Notes: a model not told the origin generated them from the sequence alone. DNA of 64,000 nt from Combretum micranthum (GCA_024138025.1 JAMXBD010000975.1:62001-126000), one strand, 5' to 3'; numbered from the stretch's first letter, positions 35,215-48,166 are shown. Translations and numbers: made by a program.

Positions 35215-36800
35215 TTGTTTGTTTTCTTTTCTTTCCTTTGTTTATGCCGAAACCCTAAGTGTGAAGCTTAACTCATCATGTTAAGATCCTTATGTTTAGG
35301 GAAAAAATGATGAAATATGGAACGTAGATAAAGTGAGTTTTCATTGTCATTCATGACATCAAAAGTTATATTCATGAAGTTTAGCTTTAACCCTATAACA
35401 TGAGCTTTATCACCTTAGTGCAATAATTGCTTAAAAAGCTCTAAACAACAAAGAAAAAAAAGATAATGATGTTAGAACTTGACAAAGTCACTTTCCTTGC
35501 TTAGCAAGCCTGACACTTTAAAAGTACAAGTTTAAGTAACTAATGAACTACTCCACTTGAGTGATGTTTTCCTTACAAAAGGATGACTTGAGTAAATGAA
35601 GAATCATCCTTCTGTTGTTGTGAACATGAAGCTTCCAAGGAGCCATAATAGTCCTAGTTTCATTTCTTTTCTTTTCATTTTAAGATAGCGGCTAAGGACT
35701 CACATAAGTAAAGGAAAACATGAAGGGAATTTCCTCCCTATTTTTCCTACGTGTGTTGTAACCAATGGTGCACAGAAAGGGGAGTATGAAGTTTCATTTT
35801 CCCTCTTAGCTCACTTGATTTCCATACCCTAAAGTTAAATAAAGTAAGGAAAATTTCATTTCCCTTCTTCCTCTTTTTTTCATGACATCAAAGGCTCATT
35901 AGAGCGAGTTTCAAGCTTTGTTTTTTATCATAAAATTATCATGAAGAGTTCCAGTGTTAAAGCAAACAAAGACAAGGGAATAGCATCATGTTTCCTTGTT
36001 CGTAGGCTTGCCAAAACTCTAAGGACTCAATGAGACAAAAAAGGAAATTTTCTCCTTCATTCTGTTTTGGCCAAAAGCCATTTAGTCCAGCCATATAAGT
36101 TTCAAGCTTTTAATAATCATCTTAATAAGTCCAATCAAAGGGTTAGATGCAATGATAATCAAAACAAGAGGAAAGTGTCAAACTTTATTAGTCACTTGTA
36201 TAATGAAACCCTAAGGACCAAAACCGGGATGCAATACCCATGCGTCTTGCTTAAGTTGTGAACTTTTCATTATGAGCTTGCAAGTTGGAACCTAAGAGTG
36301 TTAAGAAGGAACCTCCTCCTCTCTTTTCCTTCTGTTGTACCGAAAGCTTTAGGGCTCTAGAGGGAGCCTTCGAGCTTCTTATTTTGTGTCACATTCAAGG
36401 AACCCCATAAGCTTAGCTTGGAATTAAGCTTTATCATGAGAAAAGATGAAAAGCATTTCTCCTCCTCCATTTTCCATGTTTACCAATGCCTTAAAGGAAT
36501 GGTATGAGACATTTTCATATGTTCTTTCAATAATATAATCTTTTAATTTATGTTGTAGGAATAAGGACTTAGGTGCAAGAAAGAGAAAATAGTAAAAAGA
36601 ATCTTTATCTACCCTCTTCTCTGAATGACAAGACCCTAGAGTAGCAAGTGTATTTTTTTCAAGACTTTTGAAGACATTATAGGAAAGATCAAATCCTAAT
36701 GAAAGTGACATCTTTATAGAAATGGGTTTCAAAACCATATTCTAAATGATTTAAGGATAGATGAAAGTTAATTAGCCAATTCTCATAAAATTCCTTTCAA
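35215..36800. repeat. degenerate tandem array, unit about 130 bp
   Basis: A recurring pattern is seen: a pyrimidine-rich block (TTTCCTTCTT type), then a word like TGTTGTACCGAAAGC, ATGCCGAAACCC or ATGACATCAAAGGC, then a purine-rich part with GAAGCTT or CAAGCTT. Anchors lie near 35246, 35345, 35612, 35750, 35875, 36060, 36328, 36475 and 36610. Spacings are about 100-150 bp or twice that. Copies are strongly diverged. Small reading frames inside have no known motif. Confidence 0.5.
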
Positions 36801-37149
36801 TAAACCCAATAGATACTTAGGATACATGATTATGCATGTTAGATAACCTTAAAGGTGGCTAAATCCTAGAAGAACACCAAAATACAAGGAAAGCACTAAG
36901 GAGTCGAATCTAACCTCTACTGATTTGAGATCGTCCAAGCCCAAATTATAAAAATAATATAATGAATGGATAGAGCATTAAAAAATGATGGAAAATGAAT
37001 ACCCACACGAAAAACACACTTAAAATGACCAAAATATAGTTGTTTTAAGAAAAAACTTTACAACTAGGAAATTATAGCTAAAATAGTAGAAATTGGATAT
37101 TTATTTAGAAAACTTTTAGTAAAACTCTTATTGTGTTATTTATTTATTA

Positions 37150-38055
37150 TGTTATTCATTTCTTTGTTCAGGAGACCTTGAATCTAAGTTACCATATCTC
37201 AAGGACCATTACGATTGGCAAGCGATTTTAGATGAGTAAGTTTTCCTCATTATTATTTACTTATGTGTGCATGTAACAAGTTGTGCTAGAATTATTAGGG
37301 TAAAGCTAAAGATGGAATATGTTTGGGGCCGTGGGACTTGTATGTGCATGAATTGTATGTATGAAAACATCTTAACATATCATAACGAGGTGGTGAATGC
37401 TAAGTGTATGTTGAGCATATGGTGTGTTTTTGGTATGTCTGGTACAATTGGTTAAACGCTCAATACTAAACCCTAACTCTATTTGGTATAATAAAAGAAA
37501 TGGTTATGCATTGCATGCCGTGTCACATATTGAAGGCTTCTAGTACTTATGTGTGAAACTGGATAAGCTGCAATAATGTTATGCTCATGGGCCCTGCTTC
37601 AACTTAAGGAACTACTTTGTTCAAGGGATGCAACCTTAAGGATGAGTCGAGTCAGATCGATTGCTTTGCATAGGAGCCTAGGGAAAAGTAATAGAGAATC
37701 GCAAAGATCCCTAGAAAGAATTTTCTAACCCCTATTACAGGGGCCGTAAATCCATTCAATTTATGTTTTTTGGATGGTCAAAATACTTATTTGCTAATAT
37801 GTCTGTTTGCATGCATTGCATATGAATGTTAATCATAAACTTATTTGTCTATTTGTTTGTTACAATACACTTTGAAGGTAATATCTCACTAAGCTAGATA
37901 TAACTTACCTTCCCTCAAAAGTTTGCTTCTGCAACTAAGATTGTGCCAAGGATCAAGTTAAGCTAATTAGCTGAATAGGAAGCTGATAGACTAAACGTAG
38001 ATGAGAGAAACCTTTATCTCTTTCTTAAGCTATCTTTTTCCTTTTAGTAATTTCT
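37150..38055 (+). mobile_element. LTR-type remnant, plus strand
   Basis: It is related in layout to the minus-strand elements at 13.7 and 60.2 kb. It has a stem-loop CCCCTATTACAGGGG (37729-37743) followed by CCGTAAATCC, then TGCATTGCATATGAATGTTA, then ATATCTCACTAAGCTAG. The other copies show the same order on the opposite strand. Its ends are not defined and no coding domain is seen. Confidence 0.4.
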
Positions 38056-38069
38056 TTCAATAGTAGTTA

Positions 38070-39743
38070 GGGGTGGGCAAAAAAAATCAACCAGATCGAA
38101 TCGAAAATTTGGTTTTTGCCAATTTAATTCAATTTGTCATTTAGTACAAAGAGGATAGCTTAGTTTGTGGTTTGATTCATAACATCAAACCTAACTGTAT
38201 CATATAGGGGAAAAAAACACTAAACTTTAGCCTCCGATCCTTAATTATGAAAAAGAAAATGGTCCATAACACATAAATTTAAGGCAGTCTATAGCTTATT
38301 AGGTTTGATTTTTTTTCCTAAGCACTTTCCCTTCCCCTTTCATACTTTCTCTACGGTGCACCCTTTGACCCTCCTCCCTCTCCTCTCGGCTCTCATTGTC
38401 TCTCCAACTCTTCTTCCCTTTTTCTACATATTCGGCTACCACACATGCTTCGTTTCCAAAGATAAGTTATGGTTTTGTTAGTGTAACTTGTAAGTTTTTT
38501 TTTTTTTTTACTTCATTTTTCTAAAGACTTAAAATTAATAAAGAATTTTTTAAGCAATTTGAGATACTTTATTAATGTTAAGTATTTTATTTTAATTAAT
38601 CATACATTATTAGTGTGACAATTTTTAAGAAACTTGTATGGATTATCATATTGGAAAAGAACTTTGGAGGATGAGACATGTGCTTTTTTTTTTAATTCTA
38701 GAACTCCATGATTTGGTGGGTTTGTGTTGTGTTAATGTTGTATTTCATCTTCATGTGTGTTGCTGTTTAAGGTTTGTAGTAGAGAGGTTTCGTTTCCAAC
38801 ATATCTCAAGGCCGTGAGAAGGCAAGTAAAAAACTCTATTCCAATCTTTAGTGTTTAGTCTTGAAACCCTAATTGTAATTTGAATATATAGTCATTTTTT
38901 TTGTTCTATTTTCCTTTATGTAGAGATTTATTTTCTCATACAAGTAATATCTTTTAATATATATATATTAATTTGCAATGTATGTATATTAAAATGCCTA
39001 TACTTATTCTATGATTTCATAATTCGGATGCCTATTAGGTTTTGTTTGATGAATCCTAATTATAGTAAAACCCTAATTATAAAGTTTGATGAATCTTGTT
39101 CTTCATGTGATGGGTGCAGGATTTGTTTTTCACAAAATGTCAAGGCCATGAAATGTTTGAGGTACATTATAGCTTTTAATCTCTTTTGCATGCTTGGAAA
39201 AGATGCTTGAGAAAGCTGAAAGGCACACCAATAAAGCTAATTATCAATGATATAGTTTGTTGAATTATTAAACGAAGTACATTAGATGGAACATTTTCTT
39301 TCTTCAAGATTTTGTTTTTCTATTGATTTGTCATAGGTTATGAGTTTTGATATTTCACATGAAATCATTGTATATGAATGAAGGGTATGTAGTTATCGTT
39401 ATAGTATCAAGTTATAAAAATTAGGTCTTTTACCCAAAGCATTTGCACTAAAGTTTTTCTAGGAAACAACTGGATTGCAGTTGCTAATTCATTATTTTTA
39501 TGCCATTAAAGATTCTATTATTTTCATTAAAAAATAAGGGAAAAAAAAAGAAAATTGTGTAGTGGAAATAAAAAATGGTTTGAACCACGTATCGAACCAT
39601 ACCTAACCGTTTTTTTTAGATTCAAAAAATTAGCGAATTGGACTATATGATTATGTTTGATTTTATAAAAATAATCGAACCTCAATTTTCGATTTAGTTC
39701 AATTTGGGGGATGAACCGGAGTGAACAATACTGTGCCTACCTC
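38070..39743. mobile_element. non-autonomous hAT-type transposon
   Basis: 1674 bp. The ends are GGGGTGGGCAAAA on the left and the complement of GAGGTAGGCACAG on the right. It is flanked by a perfect 8-bp direct repeat AGTAGTTA (38062-38069 and 39744-39751). GGGGTGGGCA-type ends with 8-bp duplications are typical of plant hAT elements. Subterminal parts carry GGTTTGGTTTTTG-like and ATCGAACC words. No transposase was found. A pyrimidine-rich part of higher GC (about 38320-38460) may be captured host DNA. Confidence 0.85.
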
Positions 39744-39751
39744 AGTAGTTA

Positions 39752-40199
39752 ATAGATAAACATAGGTTTGTCTTATCTTGCCTTTTGGTAGGATATCCAA
39801 TTCTCTATGATCCTATAATTTGTGGAAATATCGGTATCTAAACCTATTTTCATTATAAATATATTAATGTATAATATGATGATTGGATAATTAATTAGAG
39901 TCTTATAAACTCTTATTTGCAAGGCGGTTATCATATTATGAGTGCACACATGATATTGACGAGTGAAACAAAGGGCCAATGTCCGGGGTTTGAGTCCGTG
40001 AGGTTACAGCTTAGACCCGAATGCTACGGATAGGAGAACAATACCTCTTGTGTCCTGGCTGTACCTAAGGGTATGCTGGGAGGCCCGTGTACCTAGCATC
40101 ACTGTTGCCTGCCCAGGGTAGGCAATCAGTGCGGCTGGACCCTAGGGGCACCTCCACATCGTGCAATATGCTTGGGATGGGGCTGTGATAGGAATCTAA
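39752..40199. other. unassigned, locally GC-rich
   Basis: About 39975-40190 has much higher GC than its flanks, with words such as GGGGTTTGAGTCC, GGCCCGTGTACC and GCCTGCCCAGGG. No reading frame or known element was recognised. Confidence 0.4.
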
Positions 40200-41900
40200 T
40201 AACTAAGGATTCAAAGAGAATTTGGGTACCAAAGAAAAAGAAAGATGAAGCATCTACATCCATTCACCCATCAACAATATCCTAATATGTTGAAGGAGGG
40301 ACAATTACAACCTCTTCATACGAAGAGTTACTTAATGAAGGAAGCATTAAAGAATTTATGTAAAGTATTCTTGATGCCACACTCCAGAGAAATTCCTCAT
40401 ATATAACTATATTCATCAAAGCCTTTTAAATAGGAAAGCAAACAATAAAAAACTCCACCATCATCTCCTTAAGAATTTCTTTATGATTCTAGGGGGGGAG
40501 GGGGAGGGGGAGGGGAGGGATGAAGAAAAAGAGGAGCTTTTTCCTCTTGAAAATTATGAACTTAATGAGTATGCATGTTTCAAAGATAAAAAATCGCCCT
40601 GGCCAAGATTCATAAGGGAATAGGAATAAGAACAGCATTGCAAAAGCTGTGCTTAACTAGTAAATTGATAATGCTTTGGTGCAAAACAAATGCTAAAGAA
40701 GATTAGATCTAACATTGAAAATAATAGTTCAAGACTTTCCTCAATAGAAAAGATAGTGGATGAATTATTCAAGAGAATATCCATACTCTAAAGATGTATA
40801 GAGGAAGTCAAACATTCTATATTAGCTTTGAGACTACCACTTTCTAAGTTCATTGAACAAACAAAGCTAGAAATCAGATAGTTGAAAAATCAAATAAGCA
40901 TGTTGGAAACAAAGCAATGAGGCCCTTCCTCTCCCTTTGACATATTTACTCCTAGTATGGAGATAAATACCGAATGTCGCACAAGATCCTCTATATATTT
41001 AACCAAAACCACAACAATCTCCAGAAAAAGAAAAAGTGTAGGAAAACTGAGATGAAATCAAGAGAACAAAAGAGAAAGAAATGGGAAAGAAGAAAGTTCA
41101 AGTAAAATCTTCCTCAAAACATAAAAGAGGATCAATTCTCAAATACACCAAAACCCATACCATACAAAAGACCTAAGTGGTGGCAATTATGATTTTAGCT
41201 TAGGCTGAGGCCCTAAAAATCCAAATTTTCTCACTGTAAAAACACATAAGACCTAAAAACCTATAGATACTTTCTTAGTTTAATATCAATGAAAATCAGT
41301 TACAAAAATAGCCTGGTTGAATCTAAAATAGAAAGGTTGACAGATAGCCCAAATGAATTATCAGATGAAACCTACTATGAAGGATCTACTAATGGTCAAA
41401 GTGAAGTAATTCATCATCTAAAAACTTATATAATGACAATGAGTTAACCTTGGTGTGTAGCTTAGACTAACAAAACTTTGAGTCTTTTAAACAACAAGAA
41501 AGTTCCGATCATACAATCTCCAATTTAAGTCCTATTAATTTTAAAGGATCAACAAATGAGCCTCTATTCTTATAATGAGGGGTAATAATGATGAGGAAAT
41601 AAGACTAGAAACTTCTATCCTAGGCCTACAACGTCCAAATGATCATCATAAAGAGCCAATGTCACATTTCTCGTTGATGACATCTTGTATTCGAAATGGC
41701 TTGAGAGACTTCAAGAATTTCATGCATGAATGATCACAAGGTCTTCAGGACCTATGGATTATTACGAAGTCCTATTAGAATTCGTTGCAAGATTCACAAG
41801 AATACTCAAAGACTGGTTGAACTGAATACTTGAGACAATCTGCAAGTCTTTCTGAATCAAACATACTTCAGCCACATTATCAAACAAACTTAAGGGAATT
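40200..41900 (+). pseudogene. decayed retroelement coding DNA, possibly pararetrovirus-like
   Basis: A long stretch reads as protein in plus-strand frames with only scattered stops. It starts with a Lys/Ser-rich part near 40210-40260. Then comes a region around 40300-40560. A coiled-coil-like segment follows (around 40740-40915, with LSSIEKIVDELFKRIS and LKNQISMLE). After a Lys/Arg-rich basic part near 41000-41120, another block at 41560-41850 contains ARFTRILKDWLN. The last word resembles a motif in gag/coat regions of plant caulimovirid relics (petuvirus or florendovirus type). No RT, protease or movement domain was identified, so a gypsy-like gag is also possible. It is broken and non-functional. 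Confidence 0.3.
40492..40519 (+). repeat. G-rich run (G-quadruplex-capable)
   Basis: A series of G runs (7, 5, 5, 4, 3) separated by single A residues. Confidence 0.85.
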
Positions 41901-42294
41901 AAAGAGAAAGTAATCTTGATGATGTGATAGGTATGTAAAATCCTAATATGTGGCCAAAGTCTGTTTGATTTAGAAAGAGTTACTAATTTGTCTCGGGTAT
42001 TTAGACTACCTTCTAGGAAATTTTATTATTAATGAACTTGTATTATTTTCTCTTAGAAGAACTTAGTGCTTCTATTATAGAAGAACTATGATTGTATGCA
42101 TATGGCTAAGATGCCAAATTATATAAATATGTTTTTTTATTGTTTAAGACTGATCAATATTCAATTAGCTCCAAAAAATTTTAATTTAGGAATTTTCTAG
42201 AAGTTCTACAATTTTGTTTAATACAATCAACTTGAAATTTAAGAAAGAAAGAAAAAATATAGAGACTCTATAAAGAAATCTATAGATTCTATAG
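41901..42294. other. intergenic
   Basis: A TATA-like word (TATAAATATG near 42121) follows the decayed coding DNA. No other feature is seen. Confidence 0.4.
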
Positions 42295-42335
42295 GGTACC
42301 TTATACCCTGTAGGTTTTACAGGGTATAAGGTATC
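42295..42335. repeat. 18-bp near-perfect hairpin
   Basis: GGTACCTTATACCCTGTA (42295-42312) and TACAGGGTATAAGGTATC (42318-42335) pair at 17 of 18 positions around a 5-base loop. Nearby ACCC-rich words (to 42436) suggest that it is part of an old DNA transposon. Confidence 0.85.
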
Positions 42336-43107
42336 GGATGAGCAAAATACCATAAGATAGGTTTTGGGTATAAAATTCAATACTCTGTATGTTATTGGGT
42401 AGGATGATATTTTACCCACCCTCTAACCGCCCACCCTTATGTTATACGATAATTTAAAAAATTAGACAATCTTAACCAATTATTCGTAAATTAAGAAAAA
42501 ATTGATAAAAACAAAATTGATAAAATTGAAATCCAATAAAATTGTAAAATGTAGGTGTTTTATTGTTTCAAATAGTTCAACAAATGAAATGAAACAACCA
42601 TTATAGGTAATGGGTGATAAAAGGGACCAATTTGATGTAACTGGTATAATTCCTAACAAAATGAAAATTATAAAAATTTTGATATCAAGACAAAAAAGGA
42701 GGTTAAGAAAAAAAAAAAAAAAAAAAGGCTTTCCGGCCTCATTTTGTATTAAAAATTTGAATAGAATTCATGGAATCCGATTCCATAATTCAATCTCTTT
42801 AAACTTTAATTAATCAATTATCTATTGTTTGTTAATTTATAAAGAGTATATATAAAAATCCGTTATTTTAGTTTATTAACTTTTTATGAATTCCCAAATA
42901 ACTAAAAGAAAAAAAAAAAAGGAAGAAAGAAAGAAAGAGTTGGATACACATAACGAACAATTGCCTTTGGGGGGGAAAGAGTGATAGTGAAATAGATTGG
43001 AGTTGAAAGAAAGAGTGAAGTGATAAATTTACCAGAGCATTTGCCTAAGAAGCTAGGCTAACCAGCAATGTAGTGAGGTAAATATATATATATATATATA
43101 TATCCTT

Positions 43108-43140
<33 letters not shown>

Positions 43141-44012
43141 GTATGGACCAATAATATAGTCAATATTTTAAAAATTAATAGGAATTCTCTCAAGAACCTT
43201 ATAGATATAATAGTTGCAATTCCGAAGGAAAAAAAATGTTCATGTGCTATATTAAAAGTTACATGGAATTGAATTTGAATGACTCAAGGTGTGTATATTA
43301 GGCGTTCGAATCGTAATAATAACCTAATAATATGTATAAGATTTAATGGATTTGAAACAACAAGATTTGTTGATTATTTAAGTGGATTTGAAAAATTCCA
43401 TTCCTGATAAACTGAGACAAACCTCAAAGTCGTGTTTCGTTATTTATTCATTATTATTATTATTTTTATTTTTGGGACAGAAATCATGTTTCCGTTATAA
43501 ATAATTTTATTTTTGCAGAGTCTGTAAAATGATATGACATGATATGTAAATCTTTAGAAGTTCTTGGACTTTGGCGGGCTAAAATTTTTAGGCTATACCA
43601 TTGCTTATGATTTTGTGATCCAACTTATTAGAGTTTTCCTTGAATTTTCATTGTTAGAAGTTAGAACCAAAATTTCCTTCAAATTATATAAACATGACGG
43701 AATGCATGAATAATTAGGCAAGAGTAGACAAGAAGAGGTAAAATTCTAGCCCCTGAAAAAGTTGTTTGGTCAATGAATTTGAGAGATCATCATTCTTAGT
43801 TTCTATTTTCAAGTACCGAAAGTTCGCTAATCACATGTGACGACTAAGATTTCTTCACGCATTTAGTTTCCTTTCATACGCAAAGAATCTATGTAGTAAT
43901 AATTAATTTTGCTGAAAAACAAAGTATCCGATTCCATTATCTTCCCATGCTCAATCAAGTGTACCTAACTAATATTTTTATAATTTTATATAGAGTGCTT
44001 TTCAATGTTATT
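42336..44012. other. intergenic with microsatellites
   Basis: No gene. An A run lies at about 42710-42726. TA and CT dinucleotide runs lie at about 43083-43141. The rest is AT-rich. Confidence 0.5.
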
Positions 44013-44019
44013 AAATATT

Positions 44020-44876
44020 AGGAAAAATATCAAATGTGGTATATGAATTTTGCATGTAATTTCAATTTGGTACTTGAACTTTAAAATGATCAATTTAATA
44101 CCTAATAAAATTTTCACATTATTTTCACTAACCCACTAACACCACTTATATAATTTTATGACCTAGAAAATGTAGCTTATTAGTACTAGATAGTGTCAGG
44201 AGTATAACAATACGTTGTTTGTTTTACGTTTGCAAACCAAGTAAATGGTGTTAAGAGTTAGTAAAAATAACCACACAAAGTTTTATTGGTATTAAATTAA
44301 TCATTTCAAAATTCAGTAACTGTTGATGGTTAACTATGGATCATGGGCTTCCAATCTTAGTTCAACCCATCACCCTTCCGAGCTATCAGCCTTGGCTCGA
44401 CACATCCATTATCGAATGCCATGACCAGATGGGTCCTAACCGAAGGCTACTCGACATCTCCCTTCTAATCACTCGAGGTTAGATGCCCAAAATTGGATTA
44501 GTGGACTTGACCCTCATCCACGCTAGTTGTTGCCAACCATCCATTATTCCACAATCCCATCGCAAGTAGCTTTTAGGGATCACTCCACTGCTAGTATCTC
44601 GTCTAGCACCCTTAGAAGGGTAATGTTGCTTGGACATTTGCTTATATTTATTATTTGTTGCACCTCCAACATGCTAACTAACCTAAGTGTCAAAGTGGCC
44701 GCATTGGGCTCAGCTCGACGCATTATTAATCATATTTTGTCTTGCAAGCCTTACACATGAAACCTAGTCTAACAAACTACATCTTACTCTACCATGTTTG
44801 ATCTAGTGTCATATACTAAATTGAATTTTAATGTAAAATTTAGATATCAAATTTAACATTTACCCTAAATATTATA
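44020..44876. mobile_element. hairpin MITE carrying a 491-bp insertion
   Basis: The left end AGGAAAAATATCAAATGTGG matches the complement of the right end (AGGGTAAATGTTAAATTTGA). Both are flanked by AAATATT (44013-44019 and 44877-44883). The arms continue inwards: 44065-44150 pairs with 44225-44320, and the outermost right arm is displaced to 44817-44876. The displaced part is explained by an insertion at 44321-44811. Confidence 0.75.
44321..44811. mobile_element. insertion in the MITE, GC-richer, TG...CA ends
   Basis: 491 bp, starting TGTTGATGG and ending GTGTCA, with higher GC than its host and words such as CCGAAGGCTACTCGACATC. The flanks (GTAAC and TATAC) do not form a clear target duplication. 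Its class is unknown; a solo LTR is possible. The 77-residue frame inside (44527-44760) has no known motif. Confidence 0.45.
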
Positions 44877-44883
44877 TTTAGTT

Positions 44884-45539
44884 GAATTTTACTTCAAATT
44901 TTATTGTCTCACTTCTTCATTCCTACCGTTTCTACCCGAAAGCTTCCTTAACAAACCCTCATATAGCCACAACCAGCTAAACTTTGTTCAAAACCTCTAT
45001 ACAACCTTTGTCATTCATCATTTTAATATCACAAATTCATCACTATTGATTGCAATATCTATAGATCTATAGCTACTAATCTCGGATCTAGCTTTTTCAA
45101 TTATCTGCACCATTATTGATCTATTGATATTACATATACATTTTCACTAGCATGATTCTAAAATTCGCATATCTTGTTCATTTGAAAACTATGTAGATTG
45201 AGCAAATATTATTTAATCAATTTAGATAACTAATTATTTTTTATTTGTACATTTTTCATTTTAACTTTTCTTGTTGTTTCCATAATTATGCTATTCTTCC
45301 TATGGGATTTATTTTACTTGCTAGATGGGCGTATTTTGTGCTCTTAGAGATACTATTTATCCATTATGTGGTTAATGTTGACCATAGGAGAATTAAGCAT
45401 GTCTATATAGTTGGATTTTTATATCATGACTCTCCATTTGTATTTTTCCTTATATCAATCATTTTGATGTAATTGTTTTCACCGGATAAAATTCATTCTT
45501 ACATGAAAAAAGGCTAAAATTGGAAATCAACATTATACT
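44884..45539. other. intergenic
   Basis: No supported gene. The 75-residue frame at 45245-45472 is hydrophobic because of T-rich DNA and has no support. Confidence 0.5.
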
Positions 45540-45698
45540 CACTATAAGAAATTTGGGTTTTATAAACAAAATTCTATCTTTAAACGTAAATTTCTGTTGT
45601 AAAAATAATCGTTGTTGATTCCATTTGTAAAAATATAACTTGTTTTACTCATTTTTCATTAAAAATTTATGTCTATAAAGGTTAATTTTCTTGTGGTG
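45540..45698. mobile_element. small CACTA-type MITE
   Basis: 159 bp with ends CACTATAAGAAATT and the complement of AATTTTCTTGTGGTG (CACCACAAGAAAATT). Such CACTA-AGAAA ends are typical of CACTA-derived MITEs. The 3-bp flanks (ACT and TAA) do not match, so the boundaries or the duplication have decayed. Confidence 0.5.
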
Positions 45699-48166
45699 TA
45701 AATAGTTCAAATGGATTGTGTTACCATCTTATAATGTGTTAAACTAGTTTAATTTAATGGTCTTAGAATGGCGCCTCCACCAATGTTCTGTTTGAATTTT
45801 AACTACTTAATATAACAATAATTTTCTATTAAGATTTGAGGTTCAATCATCTATTTAAATTTTATTACAATATAGATCTCCTTGTGGATAATTATATATT
45901 TATATTATTAAGCCAAAAACATAGGTGTTTTGCTTAACATTTGAAGCATATTTTTACTCTTAAATATATTAAATAAAATATACCACGACATATTTGAAGA
46001 GACAAAGTGGGAATCTTCACTAAATTCACTATCTCCAACTCACATCATATTAACATTAAAATATCAGTAATTCTTCTCTCTTACGTTCACTAACCCTATA
46101 TTTACTTCCCTCTTCTTTAAGGCAAATTACTTATATCCATTATTTTTGTTTTTGTTTCTATGTGGTTTTCTTACATAAAGTTCATTGATTTATCGCAAAT
46201 CGATGAATTTATCTTATAAAGTTTGAAACTTTATCTAAATTAGTACTGTATCTCTTGAATTGATTATAGCTCATGATTTTTCTAAAGTCGTAAAATCTGT
46301 CTTTAAAAGCACAACTTAATTTTTTGTTGATTTTGCCTATTAGATAATTAATGTCATGTCTCTTCAATTGTTTCTGTTTGGTATAGCTAAAAACTTTTTT
46401 AGAAAAGGATGTAATTCAAAACCCATTATTTAATAAATAGTTTATGTTCTTCTTCTACGTTTTATGTAATCATATTTATAATTTTCTTTACACAACTTTA
46501 AAAAAAAAAAATGCGATAAACTGTGATTATTTTCACTTATATAATATTGAAAATTTTAGACACTTATGTATTCTCGAAAGATTATTGCTTTGACCATAAC
46601 AACAATAATACATCCTCAAAAATTGTTTGAGTTTTACTTATGCATATAGGAATTAAATAAGTTTATTTAGTTTTTTATTGGAACAATACACGTATGCCAC
46701 TAAGTTTGTATCTATTAAGTATCTTATATTTAACTTTATTTTTACGTTTTAAATTTTTATGCTTTATATAATTAAATTACGTAATAATATTACAATTAAT
46801 ATAACATATATACAATTTTTCAGTTTTATCTTTATGCGCTTATCGAAGTGTTTATCTGCTAATGTATATATGTATGTATGTATGTAAGTATATATGAGCA
46901 GTGTGAGGGTCTCGTTCGATAATCTCAGCATAACGAATCTTAAAGTTGCCATGTCGGTATTGGATATTGTCTGTTGACTCGCTCAACTCGTCACAGTCCC
47001 CCGAAAGATCGCAACGTCGACCGTTGTGAAAGCGTGCCCACAGCCCACTTGGCCATTCTGACTCGCTAGGAAGGTCACGACATGCCCACTCGCCCCCTCC
47101 CCCTGCCCAATAAACTAATTTTTTTTTACTAAACTATTTTTTTTTTTTGTAAGTTGTCAATTACTAAACTAAATTCAAGACTGTAAACTTTTGTTCCTCC
47201 CTATATGTTGAAATCGTGGATGCCAAATTCAAATTAAAGCTTTATTTTCAAATAGGTAGCCACCGTCCCTTTTTTCAAGTCCACAGATTTGCTCGTTCAT
47301 CATTTTTGCTAACTAGGTTTTGGAAGTTCAGGGATAAGGTTAGATTTTCGTTATTATCTTTCAATAGTGAAAGAAAATTGTCTATATCCATAATCAAGAC
47401 AAAATGAATGGAATTTTTTTTTTTTTTTGGGTGGGAGGGAGTGTTTGGGGCTTGGGTTCTAAAGGACACCCATGAAAAATTATGTGCACACCAATGATAA
47501 GGTTATATAGATAAATTACACAGGTCCATCAAAAATACGAAAATTTGAGCAATAAAGATGACTCATAATGATAACTTATACTGCAGTTAGGGTTTATATT
47601 ACGTGGAAAATACTTACAACAATAAATGGAGATTAATTCTTGATTACCCATCAATTCAAAAAAAATTACACAAATATAAGTTAAACAAAATTAATTACCT
47701 AAATACTATGTTGTATGGTATGTCCAAGATGCAATATTAATTTCTTTTTGTATCACATGTTGGACATACAATATACGTCACATCTTGCACATGTGATACA
47801 CATTTGTATTGCTCTTGCAACTTGCGATATGTATAGTGTTTTGTTAAATTGTTGTATCGTATCTTGGATTGCGATACATATGTAAAATTATGTATCTCAT
47901 TTTCAAGCTACGATATAACAACGCTATTTAAGTAATTATTTTTATCTAAATAGGATTTTTGTAATTTTTTTCCATGAATAGTAGACATGTGTTTTATCTA
48001 CAAGAAATGAGTTTTTCTCTAGGTACAATTGTAATAGACCCTATGGTAGAAAGGACTCTCTAATGCAATTGAAAATGCGTAATTGCGAGGAAGAAAGCCT
48101 TAAAGATGTGAACGAGATTTGTAAAGATGAGCAAGTAAGAGCATGGAAATTTTCAATTAATGAGGC
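45699..48166. other. intergenic
   Basis: No gene. A GTAT tetranucleotide run lies at about 46865-46890. A GC-rich patch without a reading frame lies at 46970-47110. A set of words GTATCACATG / CATGTGATAC / TGCGATAC in both orientations lies at 47750-47930, probably an old hairpin element. Confidence 0.5.

Noticed and set aside
47750..47930. Recurring GTATCACATG / CATGTGATAC words as a CRISPR-like array
   Set aside because: Spacing and orientation are irregular and the copies diverge; better explained by an old hairpin repeat in plant DNA.
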